A DNA stretch of 38,879 nt from Methanobrevibacter curvatus (GCF_001639295.1 NZ_LWMV01000011.1:1-38879); one strand, 5' to 3'; positions 26,372 through 36,344 are shown, counted from the stretch's first letter. The notes: generated by a model from the letters alone, not told the origin. Made by a program: numbers and translations.

Positions 26372-29300
26372 ATGAAAGCACCAAAATTATTAGATAATAA
26401 AAAAAGTGGACTTGTATATAAAGAGCTACAAGACAGTATTAAAGAAGGGTCTAAATTATCTGTAATTTCTGCTTATTTTACAATGTATGCATATTATGAG
26501 TTAAAAAATGAGTTAAATAAAATTGATAGTATGCGTTTTATCTTTAAAAAGCCAAGCTTCACTAAAAAGAAAAATGAAGAAATGAGGGAATATTATATTA
26601 ATAATGATTCTGGTGAAAAGGGGATTTTTGGGAATGAATTTGAAATAAAACTTAGAAATGAAATGAAACAAGGTTCTGTAGCTAAAGAGTGTTCTAATTG
26701 GATAAAAGAAAAAGTTGAAATTAAATCTTTTAAAACTTCAGATTCATCTCAACCGCGTATGTTATATGTTGAAAATGATAATGGGGAAGATATATCTATT
26801 AATGGAAGTGTAGATTTTACAACAGACGGACTAGGTTTAACACATTCAAATAGGTCTGATATTAACATGTGTACTTATGGAAAAGAAATTACATTTCCAA
26901 ATTTAATGTTATTTAATGAACTTTGGGAAAATAATAATTTAGAGGATGTTAAAGACCAATTTCTTGAGCAAATGCAAGTAATATACAAAGAAAATCCTGG
27001 AGAATTCGTTTATTTTGTTTCTATGTATAACATATTTACTGATTATCTTGATGAGTTAAGAGAAGATAATGTTGTTAAAGAAGGTACCAAATTTAAAGAA
27101 ACAAACATTTGGAATAAATTATACAAATTCCAAAAAGATGCAGTAATTGGAGCTATTGATAAAATAGAAAAACACAATGGATGTATTATTGCAGATAGTG
27201 TTGGGTTAGGTAAAACATTTACAGCTTTAGCTATTATCAAATACTATGAACTTAGAAATGATAGAGTTTTAGTTTTAGTTCCTAAAAAATTAAGAGATAA
27301 TTGGACAGTTTATACTCAAAATGATAAAAGAAACATATTTATTAAAGATAGATTTGGTTATGATGTATTAAATCATACAGATTTAAGTAGGCAAAGTGGT
27401 TATTCTGGAGAGATAAATCTTCAAACAATTAACTGGGAAAACTATGATTTAGTTGTAATTGATGAATCACACAACTTTAGAAACAATCCTGCTCGAAAAG
27501 ACATAAAAACAAGATATAAAAAGTTAATGGATGACATTATTAAATCAGGAGTTGAAACTAAAGTTTTAATGTTATCTGCAACTCCTGTAAACAATCGTAT
27601 GAGGGATATACGAAATCAAATTAGTTTTATTACAGAAGAAAAAGATGATGCATTGGAAAATATTGGTATAGATAGTATTGAATTTACTTTAAAAAAGGCT
27701 CAGGAAGTTTTTAATAAATGGTCTAAATTTGAAGAGGAATATAGAACTAGTGAAAGATTTGTAGATATGATGGATTTAGATTATTTTAAACTTCTTGATA
27801 CTCTAACAATAGCTAGATCCCGCAGGCACATTGAAAAATATTATAGTATGGATGAAATTGGAAAATTTCCAGAAAGAAAAACTCCAATTAATGAATATCC
27901 TGATATTGACACAGAAAATATATTTCCACCAATTAAGGATATTAATTCTGAAATCAAAAGACTTAACTTAGGAATTTACACTCCAATGATTTATATTTTA
28001 CCTCAAAAAAGAAAAGATTATGAAAATAAATATGATACCGTTCTTGGAAAATACAATAAGAGATTTAAACAAGAAGACCGTGAAAGACAATTAGTTAAAT
28101 TAATGAGAATAAACTTGTTAAAACGTATGGAAAGTTCAATACATTCATTTAAACTTACAATTAGTAAAATTTTATATAAAATAGAGGTGGTTTTAGATAA
28201 AATAAATAGTGGAAGTATTGATTTTGATTCAAACATTGATATTAATCTTATTGACCCTGAAGAAGAGGAATATGATGATATGATGTTTGGAACTAAAAAT
28301 AAAGTTCTTCTTAAAGATATTGATTTAATAAAATGGAAGGCAGATTTAGAACTAGATAAAGAAAAATTACAAACTATTCTTAATGAAGCTAAAAAAATTA
28401 ATCCCAAAAGAGATGAAAAATTACAAAGATTAAAAGAAATAATTGTAGAAAAAATAAAAAACCCACTTAATAAAAACAATAAAAAGATTATAATTTTTAC
28501 AGCATTTTCTGATACTGCACAATATTTATATGAGAATATTCATAAATGGGCTCTTGAAGAGCTTAATTTACATTCTGCAATTGTTACAGGTTCTGAAAAT
28601 AATAAAACAACCTTTAAATTTCTTAAATCAAAAGATATTAATGACATATTAACTAACTTTTCTCCAATTTCAAAAGAAAGAAATAGGATATATGGGGATG
28701 TTGAAGAAGAAATTGATATTTTAATTGGAACTGACTGTATATCTGAAGGGCAAAATTTACAAGATTGTGATTATTTAATTAATTATGATATTCATTGGAA
28801 CCCAGTTCGTATTATTCAACGATTTGGAAGAATAGATAGGATTGGTTCACGTAATGAAGTGATACAATTAGTGAATTTTTGGCCTAATATGGATTTAGAT
28901 GAATATATAGATTTAACCAGTCGTGTAGAAAGTAGAATGGTTATGGTAGATACAACTGCTACTGGTGATGAAAACATAATTGAAGATGAAAATCAAATCA
29001 AAAATGAAGTAAGTTATAGAGAAAAACAATTAGAATGTTTACAAGAAGAGATAGTTGATTTGGAGGATATTTCTGGTGGAATTTCAATTACTGATTTGAC
29101 TTTTAATGATTTTAAAGTAGAACTTATGGAGTATATGAAAGAACATAGGAAAGAATTAGAAGAAGCTCCAAGTGGAATTTATTCAATTGTAGAAATTGAT
29201 AAAGAGTTTAGAGAAGAATTAAATCCAGGAATTATTTTCCTTTTAAAACAAACTAAAGGAAAAACAGAATCAAAAGATTATAATCCTCTTGCTCCATTTT

Positions 29301-29623
29301 ATTTAGGTTATGTTAATGATGAAAAAGAAGTAGAACTTAACTATATTCATTCAAAAAGAATAATGGATTTTTATAAAAATTTATGTGCTGGAAAAAGAGA
29401 GGTATTTAAAGAGCTAGTAGCTAGTTTTAACAAAGAAACTAAAGATGGAGCTAAGATGGATAAATATTCTGACTTTTTAAAAATAGCTATTGAAAATATT
29501 TTAGGTAAAAAACAAGAAACAGGAATAAATAGCTTATTTAAAAAAGGAGGAACAAATCCAGTTAAAAATGATGTTATTGGGCTTGATGAGTTTGAATTAG
29601 TTACATTTTTGATTTTGAAATAA
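26372..29623 (+). CDS. PLD-like/SNF2 helicase of a type III-like RM system
   Basis: 1083 residues from ATG 26372 (GGTTTT before it; an in-frame TTG at 26342 lacks a site). An N-terminal phospholipase-D-like region (about 20-170) has the usual HxK place occupied by Q127-P-R129, and GSxN by GSVD (S146, D148), so the nuclease centre seems lost. Then an SF2 Snf2-type motor: ADSVGLGKT (K281), DESH at 364-367, LSATPVNN, and the C-terminal motifs IGTDCISEGQNLQDC and RIIQRFGRIDRIGS. The C-terminal ~200 residues are of unknown fold. DUF4391 and mod genes follow, an association known from type III-like restriction loci; it would be the translocase of that system. First gene of a same-strand run to 34838. 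Confidence 0.88.
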   Translation: MKAPKLLDNKKSGLVYKELQDSIKEGSKLSVISAYFTMYAYYELKNELNKIDSMRFIFKKPSFTKKKNEEMREYYINNDSGEKGIFGNEFEIKLRNEMKQGSVAKECSNWIKEKVEIKSFKTSDSSQPRMLYVENDNGEDISINGSVDFTTDGLGLTHSNRSDINMCTYGKEITFPNLMLFNELWENNNLEDVKDQFLEQMQVIYKENPGEFVYFVSMYNIFTDYLDELREDNVVKEGTKFKETNIWNKLYKFQKDAVIGAIDKIEKHNGCIIADSVGLGKTFTALAIIKYYELRNDRVLVLVPKKLRDNWTVYTQNDKRNIFIKDRFGYDVLNHTDLSRQSGYSGEINLQTINWENYDLVVIDESHNFRNNPARKDIKTRYKKLMDDIIKSGVETKVLMLSATPVNNRMRDIRNQISFITEEKDDALENIGIDSIEFTLKKAQEVFNKWSKFEEEYRTSERFVDMMDLDYFKLLDTLTIARSRRHIEKYYSMDEIGKFPERKTPINEYPDIDTENIFPPIKDINSEIKRLNLGIYTPMIYILPQKRKDYENKYDTVLGKYNKRFKQEDRERQLVKLMRINLLKRMESSIHSFKLTISKILYKIEVVLDKINSGSIDFDSNIDINLIDPEEEEYDDMMFGTKNKVLLKDIDLIKWKADLELDKEKLQTILNEAKKINPKRDEKLQRLKEIIVEKIKNPLNKNNKKIIIFTAFSDTAQYLYENIHKWALEELNLHSAIVTGSENNKTTFKFLKSKDINDILTNFSPISKERNRIYGDVEEEIDILIGTDCISEGQNLQDCDYLINYDIHWNPVRIIQRFGRIDRIGSRNEVIQLVNFWPNMDLDEYIDLTSRVESRMVMVDTTATGDENIIEDENQIKNEVSYREKQLECLQEEIVDLEDISGGISITDLTFNDFKVELMEYMKEHRKELEEAPSGIYSIVEIDKEFREELNPGIIFLLKQTKGKTESKDYNPLAPFYLGYVNDEKEVELNYIHSKRIMDFYKNLCAGKREVFKELVASFNKETKDGAKMDKYSDFLKIAIENILGKKQETGINSLFKKGGTNPVKNDVIGLDEFELVTFLILK

Positions 29624-29647
29624 ATATTATTGTGTTAAAGTGATTTT

Positions 29648-30400
29648 ATGAAAATAAATGAAATATTCAATATTCCTAAAGAATGCGAAGTAGGAAGTAA
29701 AATACCTAAAAAACAATTTTATGAAAATGCTAATTTAAAAACAAGAGATAAATCTATTTTTACAGATAATATTCATAAAATTTTATGGTGTTATTCTTTA
29801 AAAGAAGAAAATATTAGAATAACAGAATATAAAGATAGTATTAGAGATTATAAGGAAGTTGAGATTTTTCATGTTTCTTTAAAAAAGGCAGATAAAATTA
29901 ATCGTATTGCTGATGTAATTTTAAGAACAATTACATATCCTACACTTATTATTTTTCAATTTAATAATAAAATACAGCTTTTTGTAGCACATAAAAAAGA
30001 ACATTTATCAGATTCTTCAAAGGTAACTCTTGAAGAAATCATTTCAACAGAATGGATAGATTTAGAAAATTTAGATAATATTGATAAAAAGTTATTTGAA
30101 TCATTACAACTTGAAAATTTAAGTTTTAGTAATTTTTATAAATTTTATTCGGATATAGTTGATAATATTAATGTTTATAATGCTTCAAAAGCAGTTGGTA
30201 GAGATTTAGCTCTTGGAGTAAAATTAAGCCCTGATGAGATTAAAGAAATTAAAGATGAAATTGATAGGATAAATGATGAAATTAGTTTAAAAAGAAATCA
30301 AAGCAAAAAAGAAACTCAGTTTAATAAGCAAATGGAATTTAATATTGAAATCCATAATTTACAGGAAGAAATTAAAAAATTAGAAGGTAGGTTAGTATAA
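29648..30400 (+). CDS. DUF4391 protein
   Basis: 250 residues that match the DUF4391 plan: KKQFYENANLKTRDKSIFTDNIHKILWCYSL at the N-terminus (here as two shorter conserved blocks), a beta core with PTLIIFQFNNKIQLFVAHK, and a C-terminal coiled coil (about 205-250). DUF4391 proteins are encoded between a helicase and a type III-like methyltransferase; their function is unproven. AAGTGAT lies before the ATG, 24 bases behind the helicase stop. Its TAA overlaps the ATG of the mod fragment (TAATG), showing that mod originally followed it directly. Confidence 0.85.
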   Translation: MKINEIFNIPKECEVGSKIPKKQFYENANLKTRDKSIFTDNIHKILWCYSLKEENIRITEYKDSIRDYKEVEIFHVSLKKADKINRIADVILRTITYPTLIIFQFNNKIQLFVAHKKEHLSDSSKVTLEEIISTEWIDLENLDNIDKKLFESLQLENLSFSNFYKFYSDIVDNINVYNASKAVGRDLALGVKLSPDEIKEIKDEIDRINDEISLKRNQSKKETQFNKQMEFNIEIHNLQEEIKKLEGRLV

Positions 30401-30525
30401 TGGAAGAAACTCAGTTAGATGGAAAAAGTAAGGATATTGTAGCGGAAAATGTAGAAATTATGAAAAAACTTTTTCCAGAAATAGTAGTTGAAGATGGAAT
30501 TGGGATTCAACTCAAAGGTTATTAA
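30400..30525 (+). pseudogene. 5' fragment of a mod gene (mod fragment 1)
   Basis: 41 codons. Residues 1-34 (LDGKSKDIVAENVEIMKKL then FPEIVVEDGI) line up with the N-termini of the Mod ORFs at 32953 and 36394. After that the frame runs into unrelated sequence and stops one base before the ATG of the RloC-like gene. It reads as the stub of the original mod gene, cut by insertion of the RloC-like gene. It may still be translated as a coupling peptide. Confidence 0.75.
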
Positions 30526-30526
30526 C

Positions 30527-32851
30527 ATGTTCCAAAAAATCAATATTAAAAATTTAGGCATATTCAAGGATTATGAATGGGACAAGTTCATTGGGAAAGA
30601 TAAAACATTTAAAAGAGGCAACATATTTTATGGGGAAAATTATGTTGGAAAAACAACATTTTCAAAATTATTCACATTTCTTGAAACAAAAAAACCTCCC
30701 ACAGGATTAAAAAATCCAGATTTTGAACTTGTAATTAACAAAAATAAAAAAATCAATCATAATAATATTGAAAAAGAAAACAATAAGGTAAAGGTTTATA
30801 ATTCTGATTTCAAGAAATTAAATCTCAGCTTTTTTACAGATAAAAAAGATGGAAAAGTTAACTCATTTGCTATTTTGGGTAGTAAAAATTTAGATTACGA
30901 GCAAGAAATTAGTGATTTAGAAGAAAAACTAAGCATAATTAATAAAGAATTAGAAGATGAGAAATTAGTTTTACAAAGTCATAAAAAACAAAGAAAAAGT
31001 TTAGATAATAAATTAGAAAAAAAATTAGCTGACAAAGCATCTGAAATTAAGAGGAATGTTAATTTATTTGATTTTAGTGGAAAAAAGAAAGCGTATAACA
31101 TCACTGATATTAGAGGTGAAATTAAAGAAATTACCGAAAATGGAACTGAAAAATTGTCAAATGATGAAAAATCAAGAATAGAAAGAACAATACATGAAGA
31201 AGAAAAGATTAATCTCGATGAATACAGCCAAAATATTTTTAATTTTTATAAGGAACTTTCTCAAGCTGAAGATTTATTAACAAAAGAACTTAAACCTAGT
31301 AAAACCATTAATTATCTACTCGAAGATTCAAAATTACAAAATTGGGTTAAAACTGGTGTCGAACTAAACAGAAAAAGATCTACTTGTGCTTTTTGTGGGC
31401 AAAATATTGATGGCTCTCTTTTTGAAAGATTGGACTCTCATTTCACTAAAGAAGTGAATTTATTTGAAAAAAGAATTGATGAAACAATAATAAACATTGA
31501 AAATCAAATTAATAATTTAGAAAATAATGTTAAGATTGAACAGAAAAATTTTTATGAAATATTTGATAATGAAGTTAATAAGTTTTCCAAATCATTTGAA
31601 AAATCAAAGAATGATTGTATTAATGATTTAAAACTTATTAAGGAAAAATTAGAAAATAGAAGAAGTAATATCTTTAAATTATCTAAAATCGAATTTGACT
31701 TGAATATTAATAATAATGAATGGAATTTATCAATAGAACACTTAATCACTGAATTAAATAATATTATTGAACAAAATAATGAATATTCAAAGAAAATAGC
31801 TGATGAAAGAGTTAAATCTAGAAAAACACTCAGGATAGACCATATAAATCATTTTTTGGAGGATATTGATTATTTTAATGAGATGGATGAAATAAATAAA
31901 ATAATAAACAAAATTTCAAGTCATGATGAGAAAGTGAAAAGTCTAAATGAAGAAATTTCAAATTACTCTAATAAAATCGCTACTTTAAACTCAAAATTAA
32001 GTGATGAAAGAGCAGCAGCTAATGAAATTAATAATTATCTATCTAATAAATTAGGGCACCCTTCATTGAAACTTGATTTTATTGATAAAAATAATGAGTT
32101 TGTTATATATCGTAATGGCAATGAGAAAGCTGAAAATTTAAGTGAAGGTGAAGAGAATTTGATTTCATTCTGCTACTTTTTAACAACATTGAAAAGCATT
32201 TCTGATCGAAAAAATTATACAATTTTCATTGATGATCCAGTAACAAGTCTTGATTCTAATAATATATTCACAATATTTGCTCTTATTGACTCAGAAATAT
32301 TTAGGAGCGATTTCAAACAAATTTTTTTAACTACACATAACTTAGATTTATTAACCTATTTATACAAAACTGATTCCCATGAGGGAATAGAAAAATTTGT
32401 AATAGAAAAATACTTTAAAAATGATCAAGAAAATGGAAAAATAGTTTTAATGCCCAATTATTTAAAAAAATATCCCACTGAGTTTATTTACCTATTTGAT
32501 CAAATAAATATAGTATATACTGAAGAAAAAAACGAATCTAATTTCCATTCATTCCATAATTTCCCAAATAATGCAAGGAAATTTTTAGAAAGTTATTTGT
32601 TTTTTAAATTTCCAGATTATAATATGAGAACTTATGATAAATATGTTAAATTTTTCAATGATGAACATTCTGTGGCTATTGTTAATAGAGTTCTCAATGA
32701 ATTTTCACATACTGAAAATAAGTTTGATAGACCAATGCACACATTTAACACAACTGAATTCAAGAATGTAGCAAAAATTATTTTAGATACAATAAGATCT
32801 AATGATTCAGATCAATACAATTCGTTTATAGATACTATATCTTCAAAATAG
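30527..32851 (+). CDS. RloC/PrrC-like ATPase with zinc hook and HEPN-type RNase end
   Basis: 774 residues from ATG 30527 (GGTTATT before it). An SMC/ABC-type AAA_13 ATPase: Walker A GENYVGKTT (36-44), long coiled coils broken by a zinc hook CAFC (C287, C290), then the ABC signature NLSEGEENLISF, Walker B with TIFIDDP, a SLDSNN D-loop and TTHN. The C-terminal part has R684-x3-E688 and NRVLNEFSH, i.e. R721-x6-H728, the pattern of the HEPN-type anticodon nuclease domain of PrrC and RloC. RloC cuts tRNA anticodons and is tuned by DNA damage; PrrC is held inactive by a restriction complex and lies inside that operon, as this gene does. Activity is inferred from motifs. Confidence 0.8.
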   Translation: MFQKINIKNLGIFKDYEWDKFIGKDKTFKRGNIFYGENYVGKTTFSKLFTFLETKKPPTGLKNPDFELVINKNKKINHNNIEKENNKVKVYNSDFKKLNLSFFTDKKDGKVNSFAILGSKNLDYEQEISDLEEKLSIINKELEDEKLVLQSHKKQRKSLDNKLEKKLADKASEIKRNVNLFDFSGKKKAYNITDIRGEIKEITENGTEKLSNDEKSRIERTIHEEEKINLDEYSQNIFNFYKELSQAEDLLTKELKPSKTINYLLEDSKLQNWVKTGVELNRKRSTCAFCGQNIDGSLFERLDSHFTKEVNLFEKRIDETIINIENQINNLENNVKIEQKNFYEIFDNEVNKFSKSFEKSKNDCINDLKLIKEKLENRRSNIFKLSKIEFDLNINNNEWNLSIEHLITELNNIIEQNNEYSKKIADERVKSRKTLRIDHINHFLEDIDYFNEMDEINKIINKISSHDEKVKSLNEEISNYSNKIATLNSKLSDERAAANEINNYLSNKLGHPSLKLDFIDKNNEFVIYRNGNEKAENLSEGEENLISFCYFLTTLKSISDRKNYTIFIDDPVTSLDSNNIFTIFALIDSEIFRSDFKQIFLTTHNLDLLTYLYKTDSHEGIEKFVIEKYFKNDQENGKIVLMPNYLKKYPTEFIYLFDQINIVYTEEKNESNFHSFHNFPNNARKFLESYLFFKFPDYNMRTYDKYVKFFNDEHSVAIVNRVLNEFSHTENKFDRPMHTFNTTEFKNVAKIILDTIRSNDSDQYNSFIDTISSK

Positions 32852-32952
32852 AGATTTAAAAAAAAGTACAAACTAAAGATTATTAATTAAAAGGGTATTA
32901 ATCATAAATTATCTATGCAAATAATTATTAAATCTTTTAAAATGGTGATAAA

Positions 32953-34838
32953 ATGTTAGAATCAAAATTAAATGCTGAAAGTTTAGATATTTTAAATGAA
33001 AATATAATTAAACTAAAAGAGTTATTTCCAGAAATAGTAACAGAAGATAAAATTGACTTTGATAAATTTAAACAAATCTTTGGAGATTATATTGAAGAAT
33101 CAAATGAAAGATACAATTTTACATGGCATGGAAAATCAAAAGCTATCCAATTAGCTCAATCCCCCTCAACAGGGACCTTAATACCGTGTAAAGAAGAAAG
33201 TAAAAATTGGGACACTACAAAAAACTTATACATTGAAGGAGATAACTTAGAAGTTCTTAAATTGATTCAAAAATCTTATTATGGTAAAATTAAGATGATT
33301 TATATTGATCCTCCATATAATACTGGAAAAGATTTTGTATATTCTGATAATTACAAAGACAACTTAGAGAACTATCTTCAAATAACTGGACAAGTCGCAC
33401 CTAGAAACTCAGGAGAGAGAGAGAGAGAGAGAGCATTGGTATTAAATTAAGTACAAATCCCGAAACTAGTGGAAGATATCATACAAACTACCTAAATATG
33501 ATATATCCTAGACTGAAATTAGCAAGAAACCTATTAACTGATGATGGTGCTATTTTTATCAGTATTTCTGATGGAGAGGTTGAAAATATAAAAAAGATTT
33601 GTAATGAAATTTTTGGAGATTATAATTTCGTTGGGAATATTATTTGGAATTCTACTAAGTCTGTAACTAATACTGCTTTAATATCTGTTTCTCATACATA
33701 TAATCTAATTTATTTTAAAAATATGGATTATTTTGTAAAAAATAGGGGAGAATTTAGGCTCCCTGATGATGGTGAAGGATTTTCAAATTTGGATAATGAT
33801 TCAAGGGGGTTATGGAAAGCTGATCCTTTTCAAGTTGGTGGTTGGAGACCTAATCAACAATATGGGATAACTAATCCAAATACTGGAAAAACTTATTATC
33901 CAAATGCAAATTGCAGTTGGAAAAATGATTTTGATAGATTTCAAGAATTATTAAAAGATAATAGAATTGTTTTTGGAAAAGATGGGGAAAGTGCCCCTCA
34001 AAGAAAAAGATTTATTTGGGAAGCAAAAGAAAGAGGAAAAGTTTCTAAGACTTGGTGGGATGATGTTGAAACCACAACCAATGGAACTCAACTTTTAAAA
34101 AAGATATTTGGGGGTAAATCTTTGTTTGATAATCCTAAACCAATTGAATTAATTCAGAAAATGTTATATTTGGGAACCAGTGAAAATTCAATTGTTTTAG
34201 ATTTTTTTTCAGGGTCTGCTACAACAGCACATGCTGTCATGAAATTAAATAGTGAAAACAATGAAAATAGAAAATTCATAATTGTCCAAATCCCAGAACC
34301 TACAGATGAAAAATCAGAAGCATATAAAGCAGGATACAAAAATATAGCTGAAATTGGAAAAGAAAGAATAAGAAGAGCAGGAGATAAAATACTTTCAGAA
34401 AGTGAAAATAAAGAATTAGACATCGGATTTAAAGTATTCAAATTAGACTCTTCAAATTTAAATAAATGGAATCCTGATTATAATAATTTAGAACAAACTT
34501 TGATAGATTCATCGGAAAACTTAGTTCCTGGAAGAACAGAATTAGACTTAATATATGAAATAATGCTTAAATATGGTATTGATTTAACACTAGCTATTGA
34601 AGAATATGTTATAGATAATAAAAAAATATACTCAATAGGATTTGGCTCTCTATTAATATGTTTAGATGATAATATCACTAAAGAAATAGCTACAGAAATA
34701 ATTAAACTTAAAAATGAATTAGCTCCTGAAACTATTCGTGTTGTCTTCAAAGATAATGGCTTTGCAAGTGATAGTGATAAAACTAATATTAAAGAAACCT
34801 TAAAAAGTAATGATATCGATGAGTTTATAACTATTTAA
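32953..34838 (+). CDS. mod: Type III Mod DNA methyltransferase, frameshifted at a (GA)10 tract (phase OFF)
   Basis: Two halves in different frames. Residues 1-153 (32953 to the tract) include the N-terminal helical region and the catalytic DPPY motif (D119) in YIDPPYNTGKDF. After the tract the frame stops at 33450 with ALVLN. The remaining 446-residue half resumes before 33498 (SGRYHTNYLNMIYPRLKLARNLL) and holds the target-recognition region and SAM motif I DFFSGSATTAHAVMKLN (34200), the beta-class order IV-TRD-I. Deleting one GA unit joins the halves into 627 residues, the normal Mod length; 12 units would do so too. GGTGAT precedes the ATG, 101 bases behind the RloC-like gene. It methylates adenine at an asymmetric site. 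The frameshift could also be a sequencing slip or ordinary decay. Confidence 0.88.
33413..33432. repeat. (GA)10 simple sequence repeat inside mod
   Basis: Ten uninterrupted GA units followed by G. In frame they encode alternating Glu and Arg. Nine or 12 units keep the mod frame open; 10 (present) or 11 lead to a stop within about a dozen codons. Confidence 0.95.
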
Positions 34839-34978
34839 ATTATGACTTTCAATTTTCAAAGAAAAATCTAAATATATGTTTTTATTTAAAAAGTAATACA
34901 ACACCTTACAGAAATGTGAAAAGTTTAGCACCCTAATTAATATTATTTAAATACTTGTTTTTATAAATATATTATAAG

Positions 34979-35072
34979 TTTTCTTATAAGAAAAAATTGT
35001 ATATTTTTTTAAATAAGTTTTCTTATAGGAAAAGATTCTATAATTACTTATATTTTTTTTCTTATAAGAAAA
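34979..35072. promoter_or_regulatory. Three 16-bp palindromes at exact 39-bp spacing
   Basis: TTTTCTTATAAGAAAA at 34979-34994 and 35057-35072, and TTTTCTTATAGGAAAA at 35018-35033. The sequence between them is only loosely alike. They lie in the promoter region of the ATPase that starts at 35127 and look like operator sites for a dimeric regulator. Confidence 0.7.
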
Positions 35073-35126
35073 TACTTACAGTAATTAATTGAATTATTAA
35101 AAAAATTATCGAAATAAGGAATTAAT

Positions 35127-36344
35127 ATGATTAAAAGAGAGTTATATTTAAATGAAATTAAGCCATTTATTAATAAACATTTCATTAAGGTTTTAACTGG
35201 AGTTAGACGCTGTGGCAAATCAACAATACTTGAACAAATTATCCAACTATTAAAACAAAAAGGAATAAAAGATGAAAACATTATTTTAATAAATTTTGAG
35301 CTAGATGAGTATTTTAATATTAGAAACAAAGATCAATTAAAAGAATATATCAATAAACTTGTTAAAAATAATAAAGAAAAGAAATATTTATTCTTAGATG
35401 AAGTCCAAAAAGTTGAAGGTTGGGAAGAGCTTGTTAACTCTTATTTAGCTAAAGATAAATTTGACATTTATATTACAGGATCAAATGCTAAACTTCTATC
35501 TGGTGAGTTGGCTACTTATTTAAGTGGAAGATATGTTGAAATAAAAATTTATCCATTTTCATTTAAAGAATTTTTGAAATATAAAGAATTAAAAGAGAAA
35601 ACAAAATCAGAAAAAGACTATAAAAAACTTTTTAATGAATATATGAAATATGGTGCTATGCCTTCTACATTAGGGTTTAATGATAAAGAAAAGATTAAAA
35701 TTTTTAGAGATTTATATAATTCAATTATTCTTAAAGATGTTGTTCAAAGAAATGAAATTAGAGATATTGATTTATTAGATAGAATAGTTAGGTTTACAAT
35801 GGCAAACATAGGACAATTATTTTCTGCAAAAAATATAGTAAATTATTTAAAAAAAGACAAAGTGAGTATTTCAACAAAGACTATTTATAACTACTTATCT
35901 TATCTTGAAGATGCTTGTTTAATTAATAAAGTTAGAAGAGAAGACTTAATCGGGAAAAAACTTTTAAATTATATAGAAAAATTTTATGTAGTAGATTTAG
36001 GTTTTCGCCAAATCATTTATGGGAAGAATATTGAAGATATAGGTCAAACTCTTGAAAATATAGTGTATAATGAATTAATTAGGAAAGGATATGATATAAC
36101 AATTGGTAAATTCTATGAAAAGGAAGTGGATTTTGTTTGTAAAAAAAATAATAAAACTATTTATATACAAGTTACATATATTTTAGCAGATGACAACACA
36201 ATAAAAAGAGAATTCGAACCTTTAACTAAAATAAATGATAATTATCCTAAATATGTTTTTTCAATGGATGACTTTGATAGATCCAGACAAGGAATAAAAC
36301 ATGTAAATATTGTTGATTTTTTAACTGGAGAAATGGATAAATGA
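35127..36344 (+). CDS. AAA_14/DUF4143 ATPase
   Basis: 405 residues. Walker A GVRRCGKST (about 25-33), Walker B LFLDEVQ (about 89-95), sensor YITGSNA, then DUF4143 with IYPFSFKEFL and YNYLSYLEDACLI, and a C-terminal KEVDFVCKKNNKTIYIQV with nuclease-like ExD...xxQV form (Gln where PD-(D/E)XK enzymes usually carry Glu). AAGGAAT precedes the ATG. A set of three phased palindromes lies upstream, so it likely has its own regulated promoter. Its position, wedged between a mod gene and a mod fragment, suggests an inserted accessory gene of the island. Function of the family is poorly defined. Confidence 0.85.
   Translation: MIKRELYLNEIKPFINKHFIKVLTGVRRCGKSTILEQIIQLLKQKGIKDENIILINFELDEYFNIRNKDQLKEYINKLVKNNKEKKYLFLDEVQKVEGWEELVNSYLAKDKFDIYITGSNAKLLSGELATYLSGRYVEIKIYPFSFKEFLKYKELKEKTKSEKDYKKLFNEYMKYGAMPSTLGFNDKEKIKIFRDLYNSIILKDVVQRNEIRDIDLLDRIVRFTMANIGQLFSAKNIVNYLKKDKVSISTKTIYNYLSYLEDACLINKVRREDLIGKKLLNYIEKFYVVDLGFRQIIYGKNIEDIGQTLENIVYNELIRKGYDITIGKFYEKEVDFVCKKNNKTIYIQVTYILADDNTIKREFEPLTKINDNYPKYVFSMDDFDRSRQGIKHVNIVDFLTGEMDK

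Noticed and set aside
28018-28479. Long minus-strand ORF inside the helicase
   Set aside because: Antisense to continuous helicase coding sequence, Ser/Leu/Phe-rich as expected from the complement of Lys/Asp/Glu codons.
33498-34838. Second half of mod as an independent methyltransferase gene
   Set aside because: It lacks the DPPY motif and a ribosome site, and reads continuously upstream to the GA tract, so it is the C-terminal part of one gene.
34979-35072. CRISPR-like reading of the three 39-bp-spaced repeats
   Set aside because: The repeated part is only a 16-bp palindrome of low complexity, there are three copies, and no cas gene is near; operator sites fit better.
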